A DNA stretch of 64,000 nucleotides, taken from the NCBI GenBank assembly GCA_015064445.1, contig SVSE01000001.1, forward strand, positions 62,001 to 126,000, given 5' to 3'. Of the stretch, positions 51,998-61,196 are shown one piece after another. The notes beneath the pieces were generated by a model. It made no database searches. It was not told the DNA's origin and worked only from the letters and a program-made list of their open reading frames with translations. The stretch's first letter is position 1; the number at the start of each line of letters is the position of its first letter. A program made the translations under genes and the position numbers. The stretch comes from Oscillospiraceae bacterium (GTDB taxonomy: Bacteria > Bacillota > Clostridia > Oscillospirales > CAG-272).

Positions 51998-52388
51998 GAA
52001 TTTATAAAGTCTTGCATAAACGAGCTTAACGCAATAAGGCTTAAGGCATATAGCGCGCCAACAGCCAATTATAGCGATATTGTTGTAAAGGGTGGAGAGA
52101 AGCATTAAAAAGTGTAAAAATTGCTTAAAGTTGATGCCTAATGATACCCAATGGGACAAAATAATGCTCTAAAATGTATAATGGACAAGTCAAGCGAAAG
52201 GGAAAGTCGAGAAAAAATGACATCTTTTGCTTGACAAACATTATGCAGAGGAGTTAAAATGTAAATGGCAAAACAGGGCGGTTTTTTCGTAAGGCTATGC
52301 TATGGATATGTAGGCAAATATAAAGACACAAGCAAAATGATACACAAAAGGAAAAAGAACATATATTGAGGTAAAGGAGATTTAGAAA
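51998..52388. other. Gene-poor region with coding relics and a long imperfect inverted repeat
   Basis: Plus-strand 51998-52108 is open without a start codon and ends in a peptide with AIRLKAYSAPTANYSD, reminiscent to me of the C terminus of small phage/ICE proteins. An imperfect stem pairs 52178-52200 (ATAATG, GTCAAGCGAAAG) with 52224-52244 (CTTTTGCTTGAC, CATTAT). No complete gene of usual size is present; it looks like the remains of an integrated element. Confidence 0.35.
52265..52369 (+). CDS. Possible 34-residue ORF after an ATG-TAA start-stop
   Basis: GAGGAG (52246 region) is followed by ATG TAA at 52259, a minimal start-stop, then ATG opens this ORF (MAKQGGFFVRLCYGYVGK at the start; basic tail). 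TTGACA at 52231 with a weak TTAAAA 17 bp on could transcribe it. It may be a real tiny gene, a leader, or a decayed gene start. No homologue recognised. Confidence 0.25.
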   Translation: MAKQGGFFVRLCYGYVGKYKDTSKMIHKRKKNIY

Positions 52389-52526
52389 ATGGGAGCAAAG
52401 GACGAAAACGATAAAACATCAATATTCAACAGGTGGAAAGAAAACGATGTTGAGTTTTTAGATGATAAAGAAAAAGAGCAGAAAAATAGCGAAAAGAAAA
52501 CAAACAACTCAAAAGAGGACACCTAA
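52389..52526 (+). CDS. Small charged protein of unknown function
   Basis: 45 residues, about half of them charged (Lys, Glu and Asp), with no hydrophobic segment (SIFNRWKENDVEFLDDKEK in the middle). AAAGGAGA lies 8 nt before the ATG. A terminator hairpin GGACAC/GTGTCC overlaps the stop and has a T-rich tail. The RBS-ORF-terminator order makes a real small gene likely, but I recognise no family. It lies in the mobile-looking region. Confidence 0.45.
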   Translation: MGAKDENDKTSIFNRWKENDVEFLDDKEKEQKNSEKKTNNSKEDT

Positions 52527-52541
52527 GCGTGTCCTTTTCTT
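52516..52541 (+). terminator. Terminator of the 45-residue ORF
   Basis: GGACAC-CTAAGC-GTGTCC followed by TTTTCTT, overlapping the stop codon. Confidence 0.7.
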
Positions 52542-52543
52542 AT

Positions 52544-52645
52544 GCTGACATAGGTATAAATCAAGAATAACGAGCCTTGATTTAGTATGTTCAATTCATA
52601 CTGTCAGCACCACAAGCCGTGTTGGCGCACGGTAGTTACCTCCTT
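52544..52645 (-). ncRNA. Candidate leader: 8-codon ORF followed by a three-way junction
   Basis: On the minus strand AAGGAGG (52639-52645) lies 8 nt before GTG; the ORF is eight codons (VRQHGLWC) ending in TGA at 52604-52606. The stop lies in a helix GCTGACA/TGTCAGC (52602-52608 with 52544-52550) that encloses two further helices, GTATG/CATAC (52585-52601) and TAAATCAAG/CTTGATTTA (52557-52584). A perfect RBS, tiny ORF and following fold resemble an attenuator leader, but no target gene follows. Confidence 0.4.
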
Positions 52646-52697
52646 AAAATTTACCTCTCAAAAACAATGTAGCGGAGTTTTCCTTTGCCGAGGGTTA
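52646..52697. other. Upstream flank of the candidate leader
   Basis: Short non-coding stretch with no convincing -10 on the minus strand. It joins the leader to the DUF624 terminator. Confidence 0.4.
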
Positions 52698-52731
52698 GAA
52701 AAAACGAGCGCGATACAGCGCTCGTTTTTTA
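52698..52731 (-). terminator. Terminator of the proC-DUF624 unit
   Basis: AAAAAACGAGCGC / GCGCTCGTTTTTT stem at the stop codon of the DUF624 gene. Confidence 0.85.
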
Positions 52732-53751
52732 TTATTCAGCTGATTCAGTTACTGTTTCCGAGGAACTCTCGTCGTCCTTAGAGTGGTCAACCATATATTT
52801 GTCTATGTTTGGATATGCGCAATATACTCCAATGAAATCAACAAGTGCAATTGTAATGATGAATGGGAATATAGAGCCAATGGGCACATAGAGATAGAAA
52901 ATCAAGAGATTTAAGCCAACAACAAGCAAGGTAAAGAATACTCCTGCCATATTACGCTTTACTCCTAAAATTACGAAGTATAATGCATTTTTAATAATCT
53001 TTTTGAGTGGAAGCTTAAATGTGAAAATCATTATATAAGCATAGTTTCTTGCTATCAAATAGATAGTTGCCATACATATTGTAAAGAACAGCATTATCGA
53101 ATTCATAGTAGAAACAGAGTAGTTGATAAACAAGAAATAAATGTTGTATGCAAACATAGCGATGATTAAGGTGTCTATAAATCCGAAAATCAAGGATTGC
53201 TTGATATTTCTCTTTATAATATACCAAAAATCTGCAAATGGGAAAATAGGCTCTCCCAAAATTATGTTTCTATAAATATATGTTGTTCCAACCTTTGCAA
53301 AGCCCATTGTGAAGAGGAGCAAAAGAGTTAGGCAGAAAAATACTATTGTTGAAGTATTGATTACGCTAACTGACGCCTTAGTTCCAAATAGGCTAATATA
53401 ACCAGACATTTCGCCACTTTGCTCAAAGAGCATTGCGCCCTTCAACACGCCCCATTGTTGATTTAAAGGAGCATATGCGCGTTCACCCAAAATTCCTGAC
53501 ATAGCGAGAATTAGGAAGAAAATAGGGAAGTTAGCCACGATAAAGATTATGTTGGCAGACATAAGCTTTCCGAGCCTGCGCCAAGCAAGCTTGAAAAAGT
53601 TCTTTATGTTTGGCTGTTCAAGAGCGTTGATGTCATCAGGATCGCCCTTTCCCTCGCGCTTGAAATACCAGTCGAATATGTTGAATTTCTTTTTCTTGGG
53701 AGCCTCTTCAAGCTCCTCTTCATATTCATCGTATTCTTCGTAATTGTTCAT
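52732..53751 (-). CDS. DUF624 family membrane protein
   Basis: 339 residues with about six hydrophobic segments between residues 65 and 315, and an acidic, tyrosine-rich N terminus (NNYEEYDEYEEELEEAPKKKK) that is unusual in being so charged. The DUF624 (YesL-like) family is common in Firmicutes, often near carbohydrate transporters; its function is unknown. AGAGGT precedes the ATG, 10 nt after proC. The C-terminal tail is again acidic (KDDESSSETVTESAE). Confidence 0.75.
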   Translation of the reverse strand: MNNYEEYDEYEEELEEAPKKKKFNIFDWYFKREGKGDPDDINALEQPNIKNFFKLAWRRLGKLMSANIIFIVANFPIFFLILAMSGILGERAYAPLNQQWGVLKGAMLFEQSGEMSGYISLFGTKASVSVINTSTIVFFCLTLLLLFTMGFAKVGTTYIYRNIILGEPIFPFADFWYIIKRNIKQSLIFGFIDTLIIAMFAYNIYFLFINYSVSTMNSIMLFFTICMATIYLIARNYAYIMIFTFKLPLKKIIKNALYFVILGVKRNMAGVFFTLLVVGLNLLIFYLYVPIGSIFPFIITIALVDFIGVYCAYPNIDKYMVDHSKDDESSSETVTESAE

Positions 53752-53761
53752 TGTTTACCTC

Positions 53762-54562
53762 TTAATTTAGTTTAGAGAGCTCATCGGCTCTATCGGCACA
53801 AGCCTTCATAGCCTCGCTTACAATATCGATAAATCCCTTTTCTTCAAAGACATTTAGCGCCCTTTCGGTAGTTCCGTTTGGCGATTTTACCATTCTAATA
53901 AGCTCATCAACAGAGCGCGAGTCGGAAAGAATCATATTTGCAGAGCCGATTATGGTTTTACAAATCATTTCGAGTGTATTTTCAGCATCAATTCCCATAT
54001 TTTGTGCGCCAACAAGCATTGCCTTGGCAAAAAGATAGACATAAGCAGGGGAGCTTGATGTGATGGCCGTGATTCGGTTTATTTCATCCTCTTTTAATTC
54101 AGTGGTATATCCAGATGAAGCAAAAAGAGATGTAACAAATTCAAATTCATCGTCGCTTACCTTGTTGTTTCGGCAAAGTGCGGTAACACCTTGACCGATG
54201 AGAAGAGGAGTGTTAGGCATAGTTCTTACGACCTTAACCTCTCCTAGAGCATCCTCGATAGTTTTGATTGAAATGCCAGCACAAATTGATATAAAAAGCT
54301 TGTCCTTTATGTCAAGAACTGAAATTTGTGCCAAAATTTCCTTCATATTTTGTGGCTTTACCGAGAAAAATACGATGTCAGCCATATTGATAGCATTTTC
54401 TATATTTTCTTCCTTGATGCAATCTTTATCAAAACGCGAAAATTGATCGGCGTTTTTATCGAAAAGAATTATATTTGATGGCAAGGCAATTTTTGCCCTC
54501 AAAACACCACCACAGATGGCAGAAGCCATATTTCCAGCACCTATAAAAGCAATTTTTTTCAT
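53762..54562 (-). CDS. proC: Pyrroline-5-carboxylate reductase
   Basis: 266 residues; the last step of proline synthesis, reducing P5C with NAD(P)H. The dinucleotide-binding start is IAFIGAGNMASAICGGVL, and the catalytic C-terminal region includes TSSSPAYVYLFAKAM and the family signature near VKSPNGTTERALNVFEEKG. Length is typical. AAAGGGTG precedes the ATG. It probably shares a transcript with the DUF624 gene. proA/proB are not nearby. Confidence 0.95.
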   Translation of the reverse strand: MKKIAFIGAGNMASAICGGVLRAKIALPSNIILFDKNADQFSRFDKDCIKEENIENAINMADIVFFSVKPQNMKEILAQISVLDIKDKLFISICAGISIKTIEDALGEVKVVRTMPNTPLLIGQGVTALCRNNKVSDDEFEFVTSLFASSGYTTELKEDEINRITAITSSSPAYVYLFAKAMLVGAQNMGIDAENTLEMICKTIIGSANMILSDSRSVDELIRMVKSPNGTTERALNVFEEKGFIDIVSEAMKACADRADELSKLN

Positions 54563-54595
54563 TGTTTACACCCTTTTTGGTAAGATTTCCTAATA

Positions 54596-54624
54596 AGTAT
54601 AGCATAATTTCCCAAAGATATCAA
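54596..54624 (-). promoter_or_regulatory. Sigma-A promoter for proC
   Basis: Minus strand TTGATA and TATACT with 17-bp spacing, 34 bp before the ATG. Confidence 0.7.
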
Positions 54625-54651
54625 GATAGAGAATAAAAAATAAAATAAGTG

Positions 54652-54680
54652 TTGACTAAAAATCGATTTTAGTATATAAT
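54652..54680 (+). promoter_or_regulatory. Sigma-A promoter for the GNAT gene
   Basis: TTGACT and TATAAT with 17-bp spacing, 30 bp before the ATG. Confidence 0.75.
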
Positions 54681-54709
54681 TTACATAATGAAATTCTGCG
54701 AGGACATTG

Positions 54710-55291
54710 ATGAAGCTTAATTTGATAAAGAGAATATTCTCCAAAATTCCTACCTTACATACTGAAAGACTTATTCTAAGAGAAGTGCGTCGCTCTGACG
54801 CGAGGGATATGTATGAATATTCTGCTAATCCAAAAACATCTGCATATCTCTTATGGGATACTCATAAAAGCCCTGAATTTACAAGAGAATTCATAGATTA
54901 TGTAATTTCCAAGTACAAGTCTGGTGAATATACCGACTGGGCGCTTGTTTGTAAAGAGGACGGAAAAATGATAGGCACTGCGGGCTTTACTCGAATTGAT
55001 GAGGAAAATCGCGTTGCTGAAATAGGATATGTATTAAATCCTGATTACTGGGGCAGAGGACTTGCCACTGAAGCTGGTGCAGCTGTTGTGAAATTCGCCT
55101 TTGAGGTTTTGAATATGCATAGAGTAGAGGCAAAGTTTATGTTTGGAAACGATTCAAGTCTTGCTGTTATGAGAAAGCTCGGTATGAAATTCGAGGGATA
55201 TCAGAGAGATTTGATGTTTGTAAAGGGAAAATATAGAACTATCGGAACATCCTCGATTCTCAAAAGTGAATACTATCTTGAGCAGGAATAA
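54710..55291 (+). CDS. GNAT acetyltransferase, RimJ/RimL type
   Basis: 193 residues. TERLILREVRRSDARDMYEYS near the N terminus and acetyl-CoA motif EIGYVLNPDYWGRGLATEAG with GMKFEGYQRDLMFVKGKY are typical of the Acetyltransf_3 group, which acetylates protein N termini or small molecules. The substrate is unknown. GCGAGGA selects the ATG at 54710; the TTG at 54707 is in frame but too near. It is transcribed alone, between proC and the glycogen cluster. Confidence 0.85.
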   Translation: MKLNLIKRIFSKIPTLHTERLILREVRRSDARDMYEYSANPKTSAYLLWDTHKSPEFTREFIDYVISKYKSGEYTDWALVCKEDGKMIGTAGFTRIDEENRVAEIGYVLNPDYWGRGLATEAGAAVVKFAFEVLNMHRVEAKFMFGNDSSLAVMRKLGMKFEGYQRDLMFVKGKYRTIGTSSILKSEYYLEQE

Positions 55292-55366
55292 TCCTGCTCT
55301 TGTTGTTTTTTGTGGCAAAATGGAATAAAATGTTAACATTTTTTGCAAAAAGATTTTAATCTTTTA

Positions 55367-55395
55367 TTGAATTCTTATATACTATAATGTATAAT
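55367..55395 (+). promoter_or_regulatory. Sigma-A promoter for the glycogen operon
   Basis: TTGAAT and TATAAT with 17-bp spacing, about 31 bp before the glgB start. A second TATAAT-like element overlaps the spacer. Confidence 0.7.
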
Positions 55396-55426
55396 AATTA
55401 TATACGATTGCTAGGAGGTGTGAATT

Positions 55427-57391
55427 TTGCTCGAAAATAATTGCATAAATGAAGATCAAGGCGCATATTTTTTTCATCAAGGAACAAATTATTGCGCTTA
55501 CGATTATTTAGGCTGTCATGAAAGCATAGTTGACGGTGGATATGAATATTCATTTAGAGTTTGGGCGCCTAATGCAGATAAGGTAGAGCTTGTTTCCGAC
55601 TTCACATCTTGGGACAGTGGTATAGAGCTTTGCAAGGTTACCGATATGGGCGTTTGGGAATGCATTTATCATTCCGAGGGCTCTCTTGTTGGTAAATATT
55701 ACAAATTTAAGATTACCAACAACGGAATTGCTCATTACAAGGCAGACCCCTATGCATTTCATTCTCAAACCAACACACAAACTGCTTCAATTGTAGCGAA
55801 TATTGACGGGTTTGAGTGGAAAGACAAGGAATGGCTTGAATATAGAAGAAAAATTCCTCAAATAAATTGCGATTCACCAGAAAAGAGAAAATATTTCTAT
55901 CAAGCACCTCTTAATGTATACGAGGTTCACTTGGGATCATGGAAAACAAAGGATTCTGCGTCTAATGTAGATGGACAGCATTATCTAAACTATAGAGAAA
56001 TTGCAGATCAACTGGCGCCATATGTAAAAAGCCTTGGCTTTACTCATGTAGAGCTTCTTCCTATAATGGAGCATCCTTACGATGGCTCTTGGGGATATCA
56101 GGTTTGTGGTTATTATGCACCTACATCTCGATTTGGCACTCCACAGGACTTTATGTATTTTGTAAACAAGATGCACGAGTGTGGTGTTGGAGTTATTCTT
56201 GACTGGGTTCCGGCTCATTTTCCAAAGGACGAGCATGGTCTTTATGAGTTCGACGGACAACCATTGTATGAGTATCAGGGTAAGGATAGAATGGAGCATA
56301 AGGTATGGGGCACACGCTTTTTTGATGTGGGCAGACAAGAGGTGCAATCCTTCCTGATATCAAATGCGCTATTTTGGTTTAGAAAATATCATGTTGACGG
56401 ATTAAGAGCTGATGCTGTCGCTTCAATGCTTTATCTTGACTATGATAGAGAGCCTGGGGAGTGGATCCCAAACGAGGATGGCTCTAACAAGAACAAAGAG
56501 GCAATCGCATTCTTCCAAAAGCTAAATACACAGGTTTTTGCAGAATTTGGCGACGCGCTTATGATTGCCGAGGAATCTGCCGACTGGCAAATGATTACAA
56601 AGCCTGTTTTTGAAGGCGGTTTAGGCTTCAACTACAAGTGGAATATGGGTTGGGCAAACGATATTTATAAATATATCGAGACTGATCCGTATTTTAGGCA
56701 GTTTAACCATGATAAGCTGACCTTCCCGATGATGTATGCCTTTAACGAAAATTATATTTTGCCTATATCTCACGATGAGGTTGTGCATGGTAAAAAATCG
56801 CTTGTTGACAAAATGTTTGGCGATTATGATCAAAAATTCTCAACAATGAGAGCGTTTTTGACATATATGATGACAACACCAGGCAAGAAAATGATGTTTA
56901 TGGGCTCCGAATTTGCTCAGTTTAGAGAGTGGGATTATGAGAATGAGCTTGAGTGGTTTATGCTCAAATATCCACGACACGCCGAAATGCAGAGGTTTGT
57001 TGCACATTTAAATAGCTTTTATCTCGAAAGCAAGGAATTGTGGGAAATAGACAATTCTTGGGATGGATATGAGTGGATTGCTACAAATCAAAGCGACACT
57101 AATGCTATTTCTTATAAGAGGAAAGCAATAGATGGATCGGTGCTTTATGTTGTTATAAACTTTTCGCCTGTGGCAAGGTCAAATTATCCTATTCCTGTCG
57201 ATGAGTCAGGAGCATACAAAGAGGTACTTACAACGGATGAGTATCGCTTTGGCGGAAATGGTCTTGTTAATGAGAAGGCGATAAAGAGCAAATGCTATAA
57301 TTCGGACAAACAAAATTATATAGAAATAAATCTTCCGGCGTTGGGTGGAGTTGTTTTTCGCAAAACGAACGGTAAAATAAGGAGAGGATAA
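55427..57391 (+). CDS. glgB: 1,4-alpha-glucan branching enzyme
   Basis: 654 residues of GH13 that create alpha-1,6 branches in glycogen. N-terminal CBM48-like segment YSFRVWAPNADKVELVSDFTSW; barrel motifs VEVLPIMEHPY-like VELLPIMEHPYDGSWGYQ, catalytic Asp in DGLRADAVASML, Glu in IAEESADW and HDE in ISHDEVVHGK. TAGGAGGTG spaced 6 nt from TTG gives a TTG start. It begins a glgB-glgC-glgD-glgA operon. Confidence 0.96.
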   Translation: MLENNCINEDQGAYFFHQGTNYCAYDYLGCHESIVDGGYEYSFRVWAPNADKVELVSDFTSWDSGIELCKVTDMGVWECIYHSEGSLVGKYYKFKITNNGIAHYKADPYAFHSQTNTQTASIVANIDGFEWKDKEWLEYRRKIPQINCDSPEKRKYFYQAPLNVYEVHLGSWKTKDSASNVDGQHYLNYREIADQLAPYVKSLGFTHVELLPIMEHPYDGSWGYQVCGYYAPTSRFGTPQDFMYFVNKMHECGVGVILDWVPAHFPKDEHGLYEFDGQPLYEYQGKDRMEHKVWGTRFFDVGRQEVQSFLISNALFWFRKYHVDGLRADAVASMLYLDYDREPGEWIPNEDGSNKNKEAIAFFQKLNTQVFAEFGDALMIAEESADWQMITKPVFEGGLGFNYKWNMGWANDIYKYIETDPYFRQFNHDKLTFPMMYAFNENYILPISHDEVVHGKKSLVDKMFGDYDQKFSTMRAFLTYMMTTPGKKMMFMGSEFAQFREWDYENELEWFMLKYPRHAEMQRFVAHLNSFYLESKELWEIDNSWDGYEWIATNQSDTNAISYKRKAIDGSVLYVVINFSPVARSNYPIPVDESGAYKEVLTTDEYRFGGNGLVNEKAIKSKCYNSDKQNYIEINLPALGGVVFRKTNGKIRRG

Positions 57392-57394
57392 GTT

Positions 57395-58603
57395 ATGTTT
57401 AAGAAAAAAGAATGCGTTGCAATGCTTTTGGCAGGTGGTCAGGGAAGTAGACTTTATACTCTTACTGAAAAGACTGCTAAGCCAGCAGTTACCTTTGGTG
57501 GAAAGTATAAAATCATTGACTTTCCTATGTCTAACTGTATCAATTCGGGAATTGAGACCGTTGGAGTTCTTACACAGTATCAGCCTCTCGTTTTGAACGA
57601 GTATATAGGCAATGGTCAGCCATGGGACTTGGATAGACTTAGTGGCGGAGTTATGGTTTTGCCTCCATATCAAGCAAAAAAAGGTGCAGACTGGTACAAG
57701 GGAACAGCTAATGCTATTTATCAAAATTTGGGCTTTATAAATAGATATAACCCTGATTATGTAATAATTCTTTCTGGTGACCATATTTACAAAATGGATT
57801 ATAATGCGATGCTTACAGCACATAAGAAGACAGGAGCAGACTGTACAATAGCTGTTCTTGATGTTCCATTGTCTGAGGCAAGTCGCTTTGGCATTATGGT
57901 TACTGATGAGACTGGAAAAATTACTCAGTTCCAGGAAAAACCAAAAAATCCTATAAGCACGAAGGCTTCGATGGGTATTTACATATTCAATCGAAAGGTG
58001 CTCGAGGAATATTTAATTGCTGATGAAAATGATCCTAAATCAAGCAATGACTTTGGAAAGAATATCATTCCAAATATGCTTGAGGATGGAATGAAAATGT
58101 ATGCATATCCATTTGTTGGCTATTGGAAGGATGTTGGTACAATTGACAGCCTTTGGGAAGCTAATATGGATCTTTTGGGAGAAAATCCTGAATTCAATGT
58201 TCACGACAAGTCGTGGAGAATATTCTCAAGAAACTATGCAGAGCCACCTCAATTTGTAGGAAATGGTGGAAATGCCGTTAATTCTATCATTACAGAGGGC
58301 TGTGTTATAGAAGGTCTTGTTGAAAATTCCGTTCTTTCTAATGGCGTAACAGTAGAAAAGGGCGCTGTTGTAAGAGATGCTGTAATTATGAGTGGCGTTA
58401 CCATAAAAGCAAACGCCACAGTTAATTATTCAATCATTGATAGTAATACAACTATTGCCGAAAATGCTATTGTTGGCGAAGACAAGAAGAGCGCAAAGGG
58501 AATTACAGTCATAGGTAGCGATATAGTTATCGGCGCAGGCTCAAGGGTTGAGGCTGGTCTTATGATTGATACCGATTTTAATAACGGAAACGGTGCTAAT
58601 TAA
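57395..58603 (+). CDS. glgC: Glucose-1-phosphate adenylyltransferase, catalytic subunit
   Basis: 402 residues making ADP-glucose, the committed donor for glycogen. The nucleotide-binding loop [14 protein letters not shown] is intact, and [21 protein letters not shown] and [14 protein letters not shown] follow. The C-terminal left-handed beta-helix (hexapeptide pattern, [21 protein letters not shown]) is visible. AGGAGAGG precedes the ATG, 3 nt after glgB. It probably forms a heterotetramer with GlgD. Confidence 0.96.
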   Translation: MFKKKECVAMLLAGGQGSRLYTLTEKTAKPAVTFGGKYKIIDFPMSNCINSGIETVGVLTQYQPLVLNEYIGNGQPWDLDRLSGGVMVLPPYQAKKGADWYKGTANAIYQNLGFINRYNPDYVIILSGDHIYKMDYNAMLTAHKKTGADCTIAVLDVPLSEASRFGIMVTDETGKITQFQEKPKNPISTKASMGIYIFNRKVLEEYLIADENDPKSSNDFGKNIIPNMLEDGMKMYAYPFVGYWKDVGTIDSLWEANMDLLGENPEFNVHDKSWRIFSRNYAEPPQFVGNGGNAVNSIITEGCVIEGLVENSVLSNGVTVEKGAVVRDAVIMSGVTIKANATVNYSIIDSNTTIAENAIVGEDKKSAKGITVIGSDIVIGAGSRVEAGLMIDTDFNNGNGAN

Positions 58604-58617
58604 GGAGGGAAGAGAAA

Positions 58618-59751
58618 ATGTCAGCTGCAGGAATAATTTTTTCTAATATACACGATGCGAATATTCCAGAACTTACAAGAAACAGAACAATGGCGTCTGT
58701 TCCATTTGGATGTAGATACAGATTGATAGATTTTGCTCTTTCGAATATGGTAAACTCTAACATTCACAATGTAAGCGTAATCACTCACTACAATTATCAA
58801 TCCCTCATGGACCATATTGGTGCTGGTAAGGACTGGGATCTTGCGAGAAGATCTGGTGGTATAAAGATACTCCCACCTTACATTACCGCTTATGCTAATA
58901 ATGTTAACTCTCTTTATAGAACAAGACTTGAGGCTCTTAAGAGTGTAAGCCACTCAATTACAAAAATAACTGATGACTATGTTGTTTTGTCTGACTGCGA
59001 TGTTATTTGTAACATTGACCTCAATGATATGATAAAAAATCACATTGAAAACAAGGCGGACATTACAATTGCTGTAAAGAAGGTTAATCTTACAAAGGCT
59101 TCTGCAAAGCTTAATGTTTTGATAGATTCAGATGAAAGTGGAAGAATAACCGATCTTCAAGCATATCCTACATCATTTGAGGGCGAAAGCGATATTAACC
59201 TTAATATTATGGTTATGACTCGTCAATATCTTCAGGAAATTGTGCTTGACGCAGTAGCACACGACTATGTTAGCCTTAATAAGGATATAATACTTAAAAA
59301 TATCAAGGGCAAAAATTATCGTGTTTACAGATATGACGGCTACTTCGCTTGCATTTCCTCATCAGAGGAATACTATAAGTGCAGTATGGAATTGATTCAA
59401 AATAGTGATATAAGAAATCAGCTATTTAAGGTTAAAAATAGACCTATTTATACAAAGGTTCGTAATTCTGCACCAACATATTATAGCCCTGATTCAAAGG
59501 TTAAAAATTCACTTATTGCCGATGGATGTCAAATCTATGGTGAGGTTGAAAACTCTATCTTGTTTAGAGGTGTAAAGATAGGAAAGGGAAGCGTTGTTAA
59601 GAATTGCATACTTTTCCAAGATACCTTTACGGGCGAAAATGTTATGCTTAACTGTGTTATAGCAGATAAGAATGTCGTTATTCGTGACAACAAGATGCTT
59701 TCAGGAGATGAAACACTTCCGTTCTATCTCTCAAAGGGAAAGATGATTTAA
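58618..59751 (+). CDS. glgD: GlgD, regulatory paralogue of ADP-glucose pyrophosphorylase
   Basis: 377 residues, homologous to GlgC but with the N-terminal GGxGxRL loop replaced (AAGIIFSNIHDANIPELT), so it is probably not catalytic alone. PFGCRYRLIDFALSNMVNSN and the beta-helix end remain. In Firmicutes GlgC and GlgD form a mixed enzyme with altered regulation. AAGGAGG precedes the ATG. It lies between glgC and glgA as in related Clostridia. Confidence 0.94.
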   Translation: MSAAGIIFSNIHDANIPELTRNRTMASVPFGCRYRLIDFALSNMVNSNIHNVSVITHYNYQSLMDHIGAGKDWDLARRSGGIKILPPYITAYANNVNSLYRTRLEALKSVSHSITKITDDYVVLSDCDVICNIDLNDMIKNHIENKADITIAVKKVNLTKASAKLNVLIDSDESGRITDLQAYPTSFEGESDINLNIMVMTRQYLQEIVLDAVAHDYVSLNKDIILKNIKGKNYRVYRYDGYFACISSSEEYYKCSMELIQNSDIRNQLFKVKNRPIYTKVRNSAPTYYSPDSKVKNSLIADGCQIYGEVENSILFRGVKIGKGSVVKNCILFQDTFTGENVMLNCVIADKNVVIRDNKMLSGDETLPFYLSKGKMI

Positions 59752-59760
59752 GGAGGACTT

Positions 59761-61191
59761 ATGAAAATACTTTTTGTAGGCTCTGAGGCTATTCCTTTTA
59801 TGTCAACTGGCGGTCTTGGAGATGTTCTTGGCTCATTACCAGCAGCTCTTGCCAGCGAAAAAAATATGGATGTAAGAGTAGTTTTGCCACTCCACAAATC
59901 AACAAAGGAAAAATTCATTAAGCAATTAACCTTTGTTGGAGAAACTTATGTATATTTGTCATGGAGATGTCAATATTGTGGCGTATTTTCTTGCGTTAAC
60001 AACGGAGTTACCTATTACTTTATAGATAATGAGTACTATTTCCAAAGAGATTCTGCTTATGGAAATTTTGATGATGCAGAAAGATATGGATTTTTTGGCA
60101 AGGCGGTTCTTGATATAATGCCACTTATCGATTTTTATCCTGATATTTTGCATACAAATGACTGGCAGAGTGCAATGTCTGTAGTTTATTTGAAGAGAAA
60201 ATATGCTTCTATTCCTGAATATAGTAAAATCAAGACAATTTACACAATTCACAACATCGATTATCAAGGAGTTTTCCCACTTCATGTGATTGGTGATGTG
60301 TTTGGACTTGATTCAATGGATGATTTGGTTACGGTTGAATATAACGACTGTATGAATCTTACAAAGGGTGCTATTGTTTGTGCTGATCAGGTTTCTACTG
60401 TTAGTGAAAGATATGCGAATGAAATTCAAACTGAATTTTATTCAAGTGGTCTTCATCACGTTCTTCATATGTTCGCAGATAAGGTTTGTGGAATTGTTAA
60501 CGGAATTGATGTTGATTACTACAATCCTGTTAACGATACTGTAATAGCAAGTAAATTCGACTCTAAAAATCTCGATGGAAAGGCAATATGCAAAAAAGAG
60601 CTTCAAAGGCTTGCAGGTCTTCCTGAAAATTCGAGAATTCCAGTTATATCAATGGTTTCAAGACTTGCATCTCATAAGGGATTTGATCTTGTAAAGTTCA
60701 TCTTGCCTGAAATTCTTTCGTTTGGAGTTCAGTTTGTTCTTTTGGGAACAGGAGAGCAGGATATAGAGGATTATTTTAGAGAGCTTCATAATAGATACCC
60801 TTCTCAGGTAAAGGTTTTCTTTGAATTTAATAAGGATCTTTCCAAGAAGATTTATGCTGGCTCTGATATTTTCTTGATGCCGTCAAAGAGCGAGCCTTGT
60901 GGTCTTGCGCAAATGATATCATCAAGATATGGAACTGTTCCTGTTGTAAGAGAAACAGGCGGTCTTTATGACACAATAAAGCCATATAATAAATATACTG
61001 ACGAGGGAAATGGCTTTACGTTCGCAAATTATAATGCTCACGAAATGAAGGACGCTATTGGACGCGCTGTTGAGCTGTATAATGATGAAAAAAAGTGGGA
61101 CGCACTTGTTAGAAAAATTATGGATATTGATTTTTCTTGGAATGTATCTGCGAAAAAGTATATAAATTTGTACAAAAAGCTCATTGGATAA
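59761..61191 (+). CDS. glgA: Glycogen synthase (GT5)
   Basis: 476 residues extending alpha-1,4-glucan with ADP-glucose. TGGLGDVLGSLPAAL is the N-terminal loop; in Escherichia coli GlgA the residue two before the first Gly of this loop (K15) contacts ADP-glucose, whereas here it is Ser (FMSTGGL). The C-terminal part keeps SRLASHKGFDL, FLMPSKSEPCGLAQM and the acid-base Glu in that segment. AAGGAGG precedes the ATG. A hairpin follows the stop, partly separating glgP. Confidence 0.95.
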   Translation: MKILFVGSEAIPFMSTGGLGDVLGSLPAALASEKNMDVRVVLPLHKSTKEKFIKQLTFVGETYVYLSWRCQYCGVFSCVNNGVTYYFIDNEYYFQRDSAYGNFDDAERYGFFGKAVLDIMPLIDFYPDILHTNDWQSAMSVVYLKRKYASIPEYSKIKTIYTIHNIDYQGVFPLHVIGDVFGLDSMDDLVTVEYNDCMNLTKGAIVCADQVSTVSERYANEIQTEFYSSGLHHVLHMFADKVCGIVNGIDVDYYNPVNDTVIASKFDSKNLDGKAICKKELQRLAGLPENSRIPVISMVSRLASHKGFDLVKFILPEILSFGVQFVLLGTGEQDIEDYFRELHNRYPSQVKVFFEFNKDLSKKIYAGSDIFLMPSKSEPCGLAQMISSRYGTVPVVRETGGLYDTIKPYNKYTDEGNGFTFANYNAHEMKDAIGRAVELYNDEKKWDALVRKIMDIDFSWNVSAKKYINLYKKLIG

Positions 61192-61196
61192 TGTTT

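Noticed and set aside
57206..57823. Long minus-strand ORF opposite glgB/glgC
   Set aside because: It lies fully antisense to strongly conserved genes, has no family motif or RBS, and its composition is that of a shadow frame.
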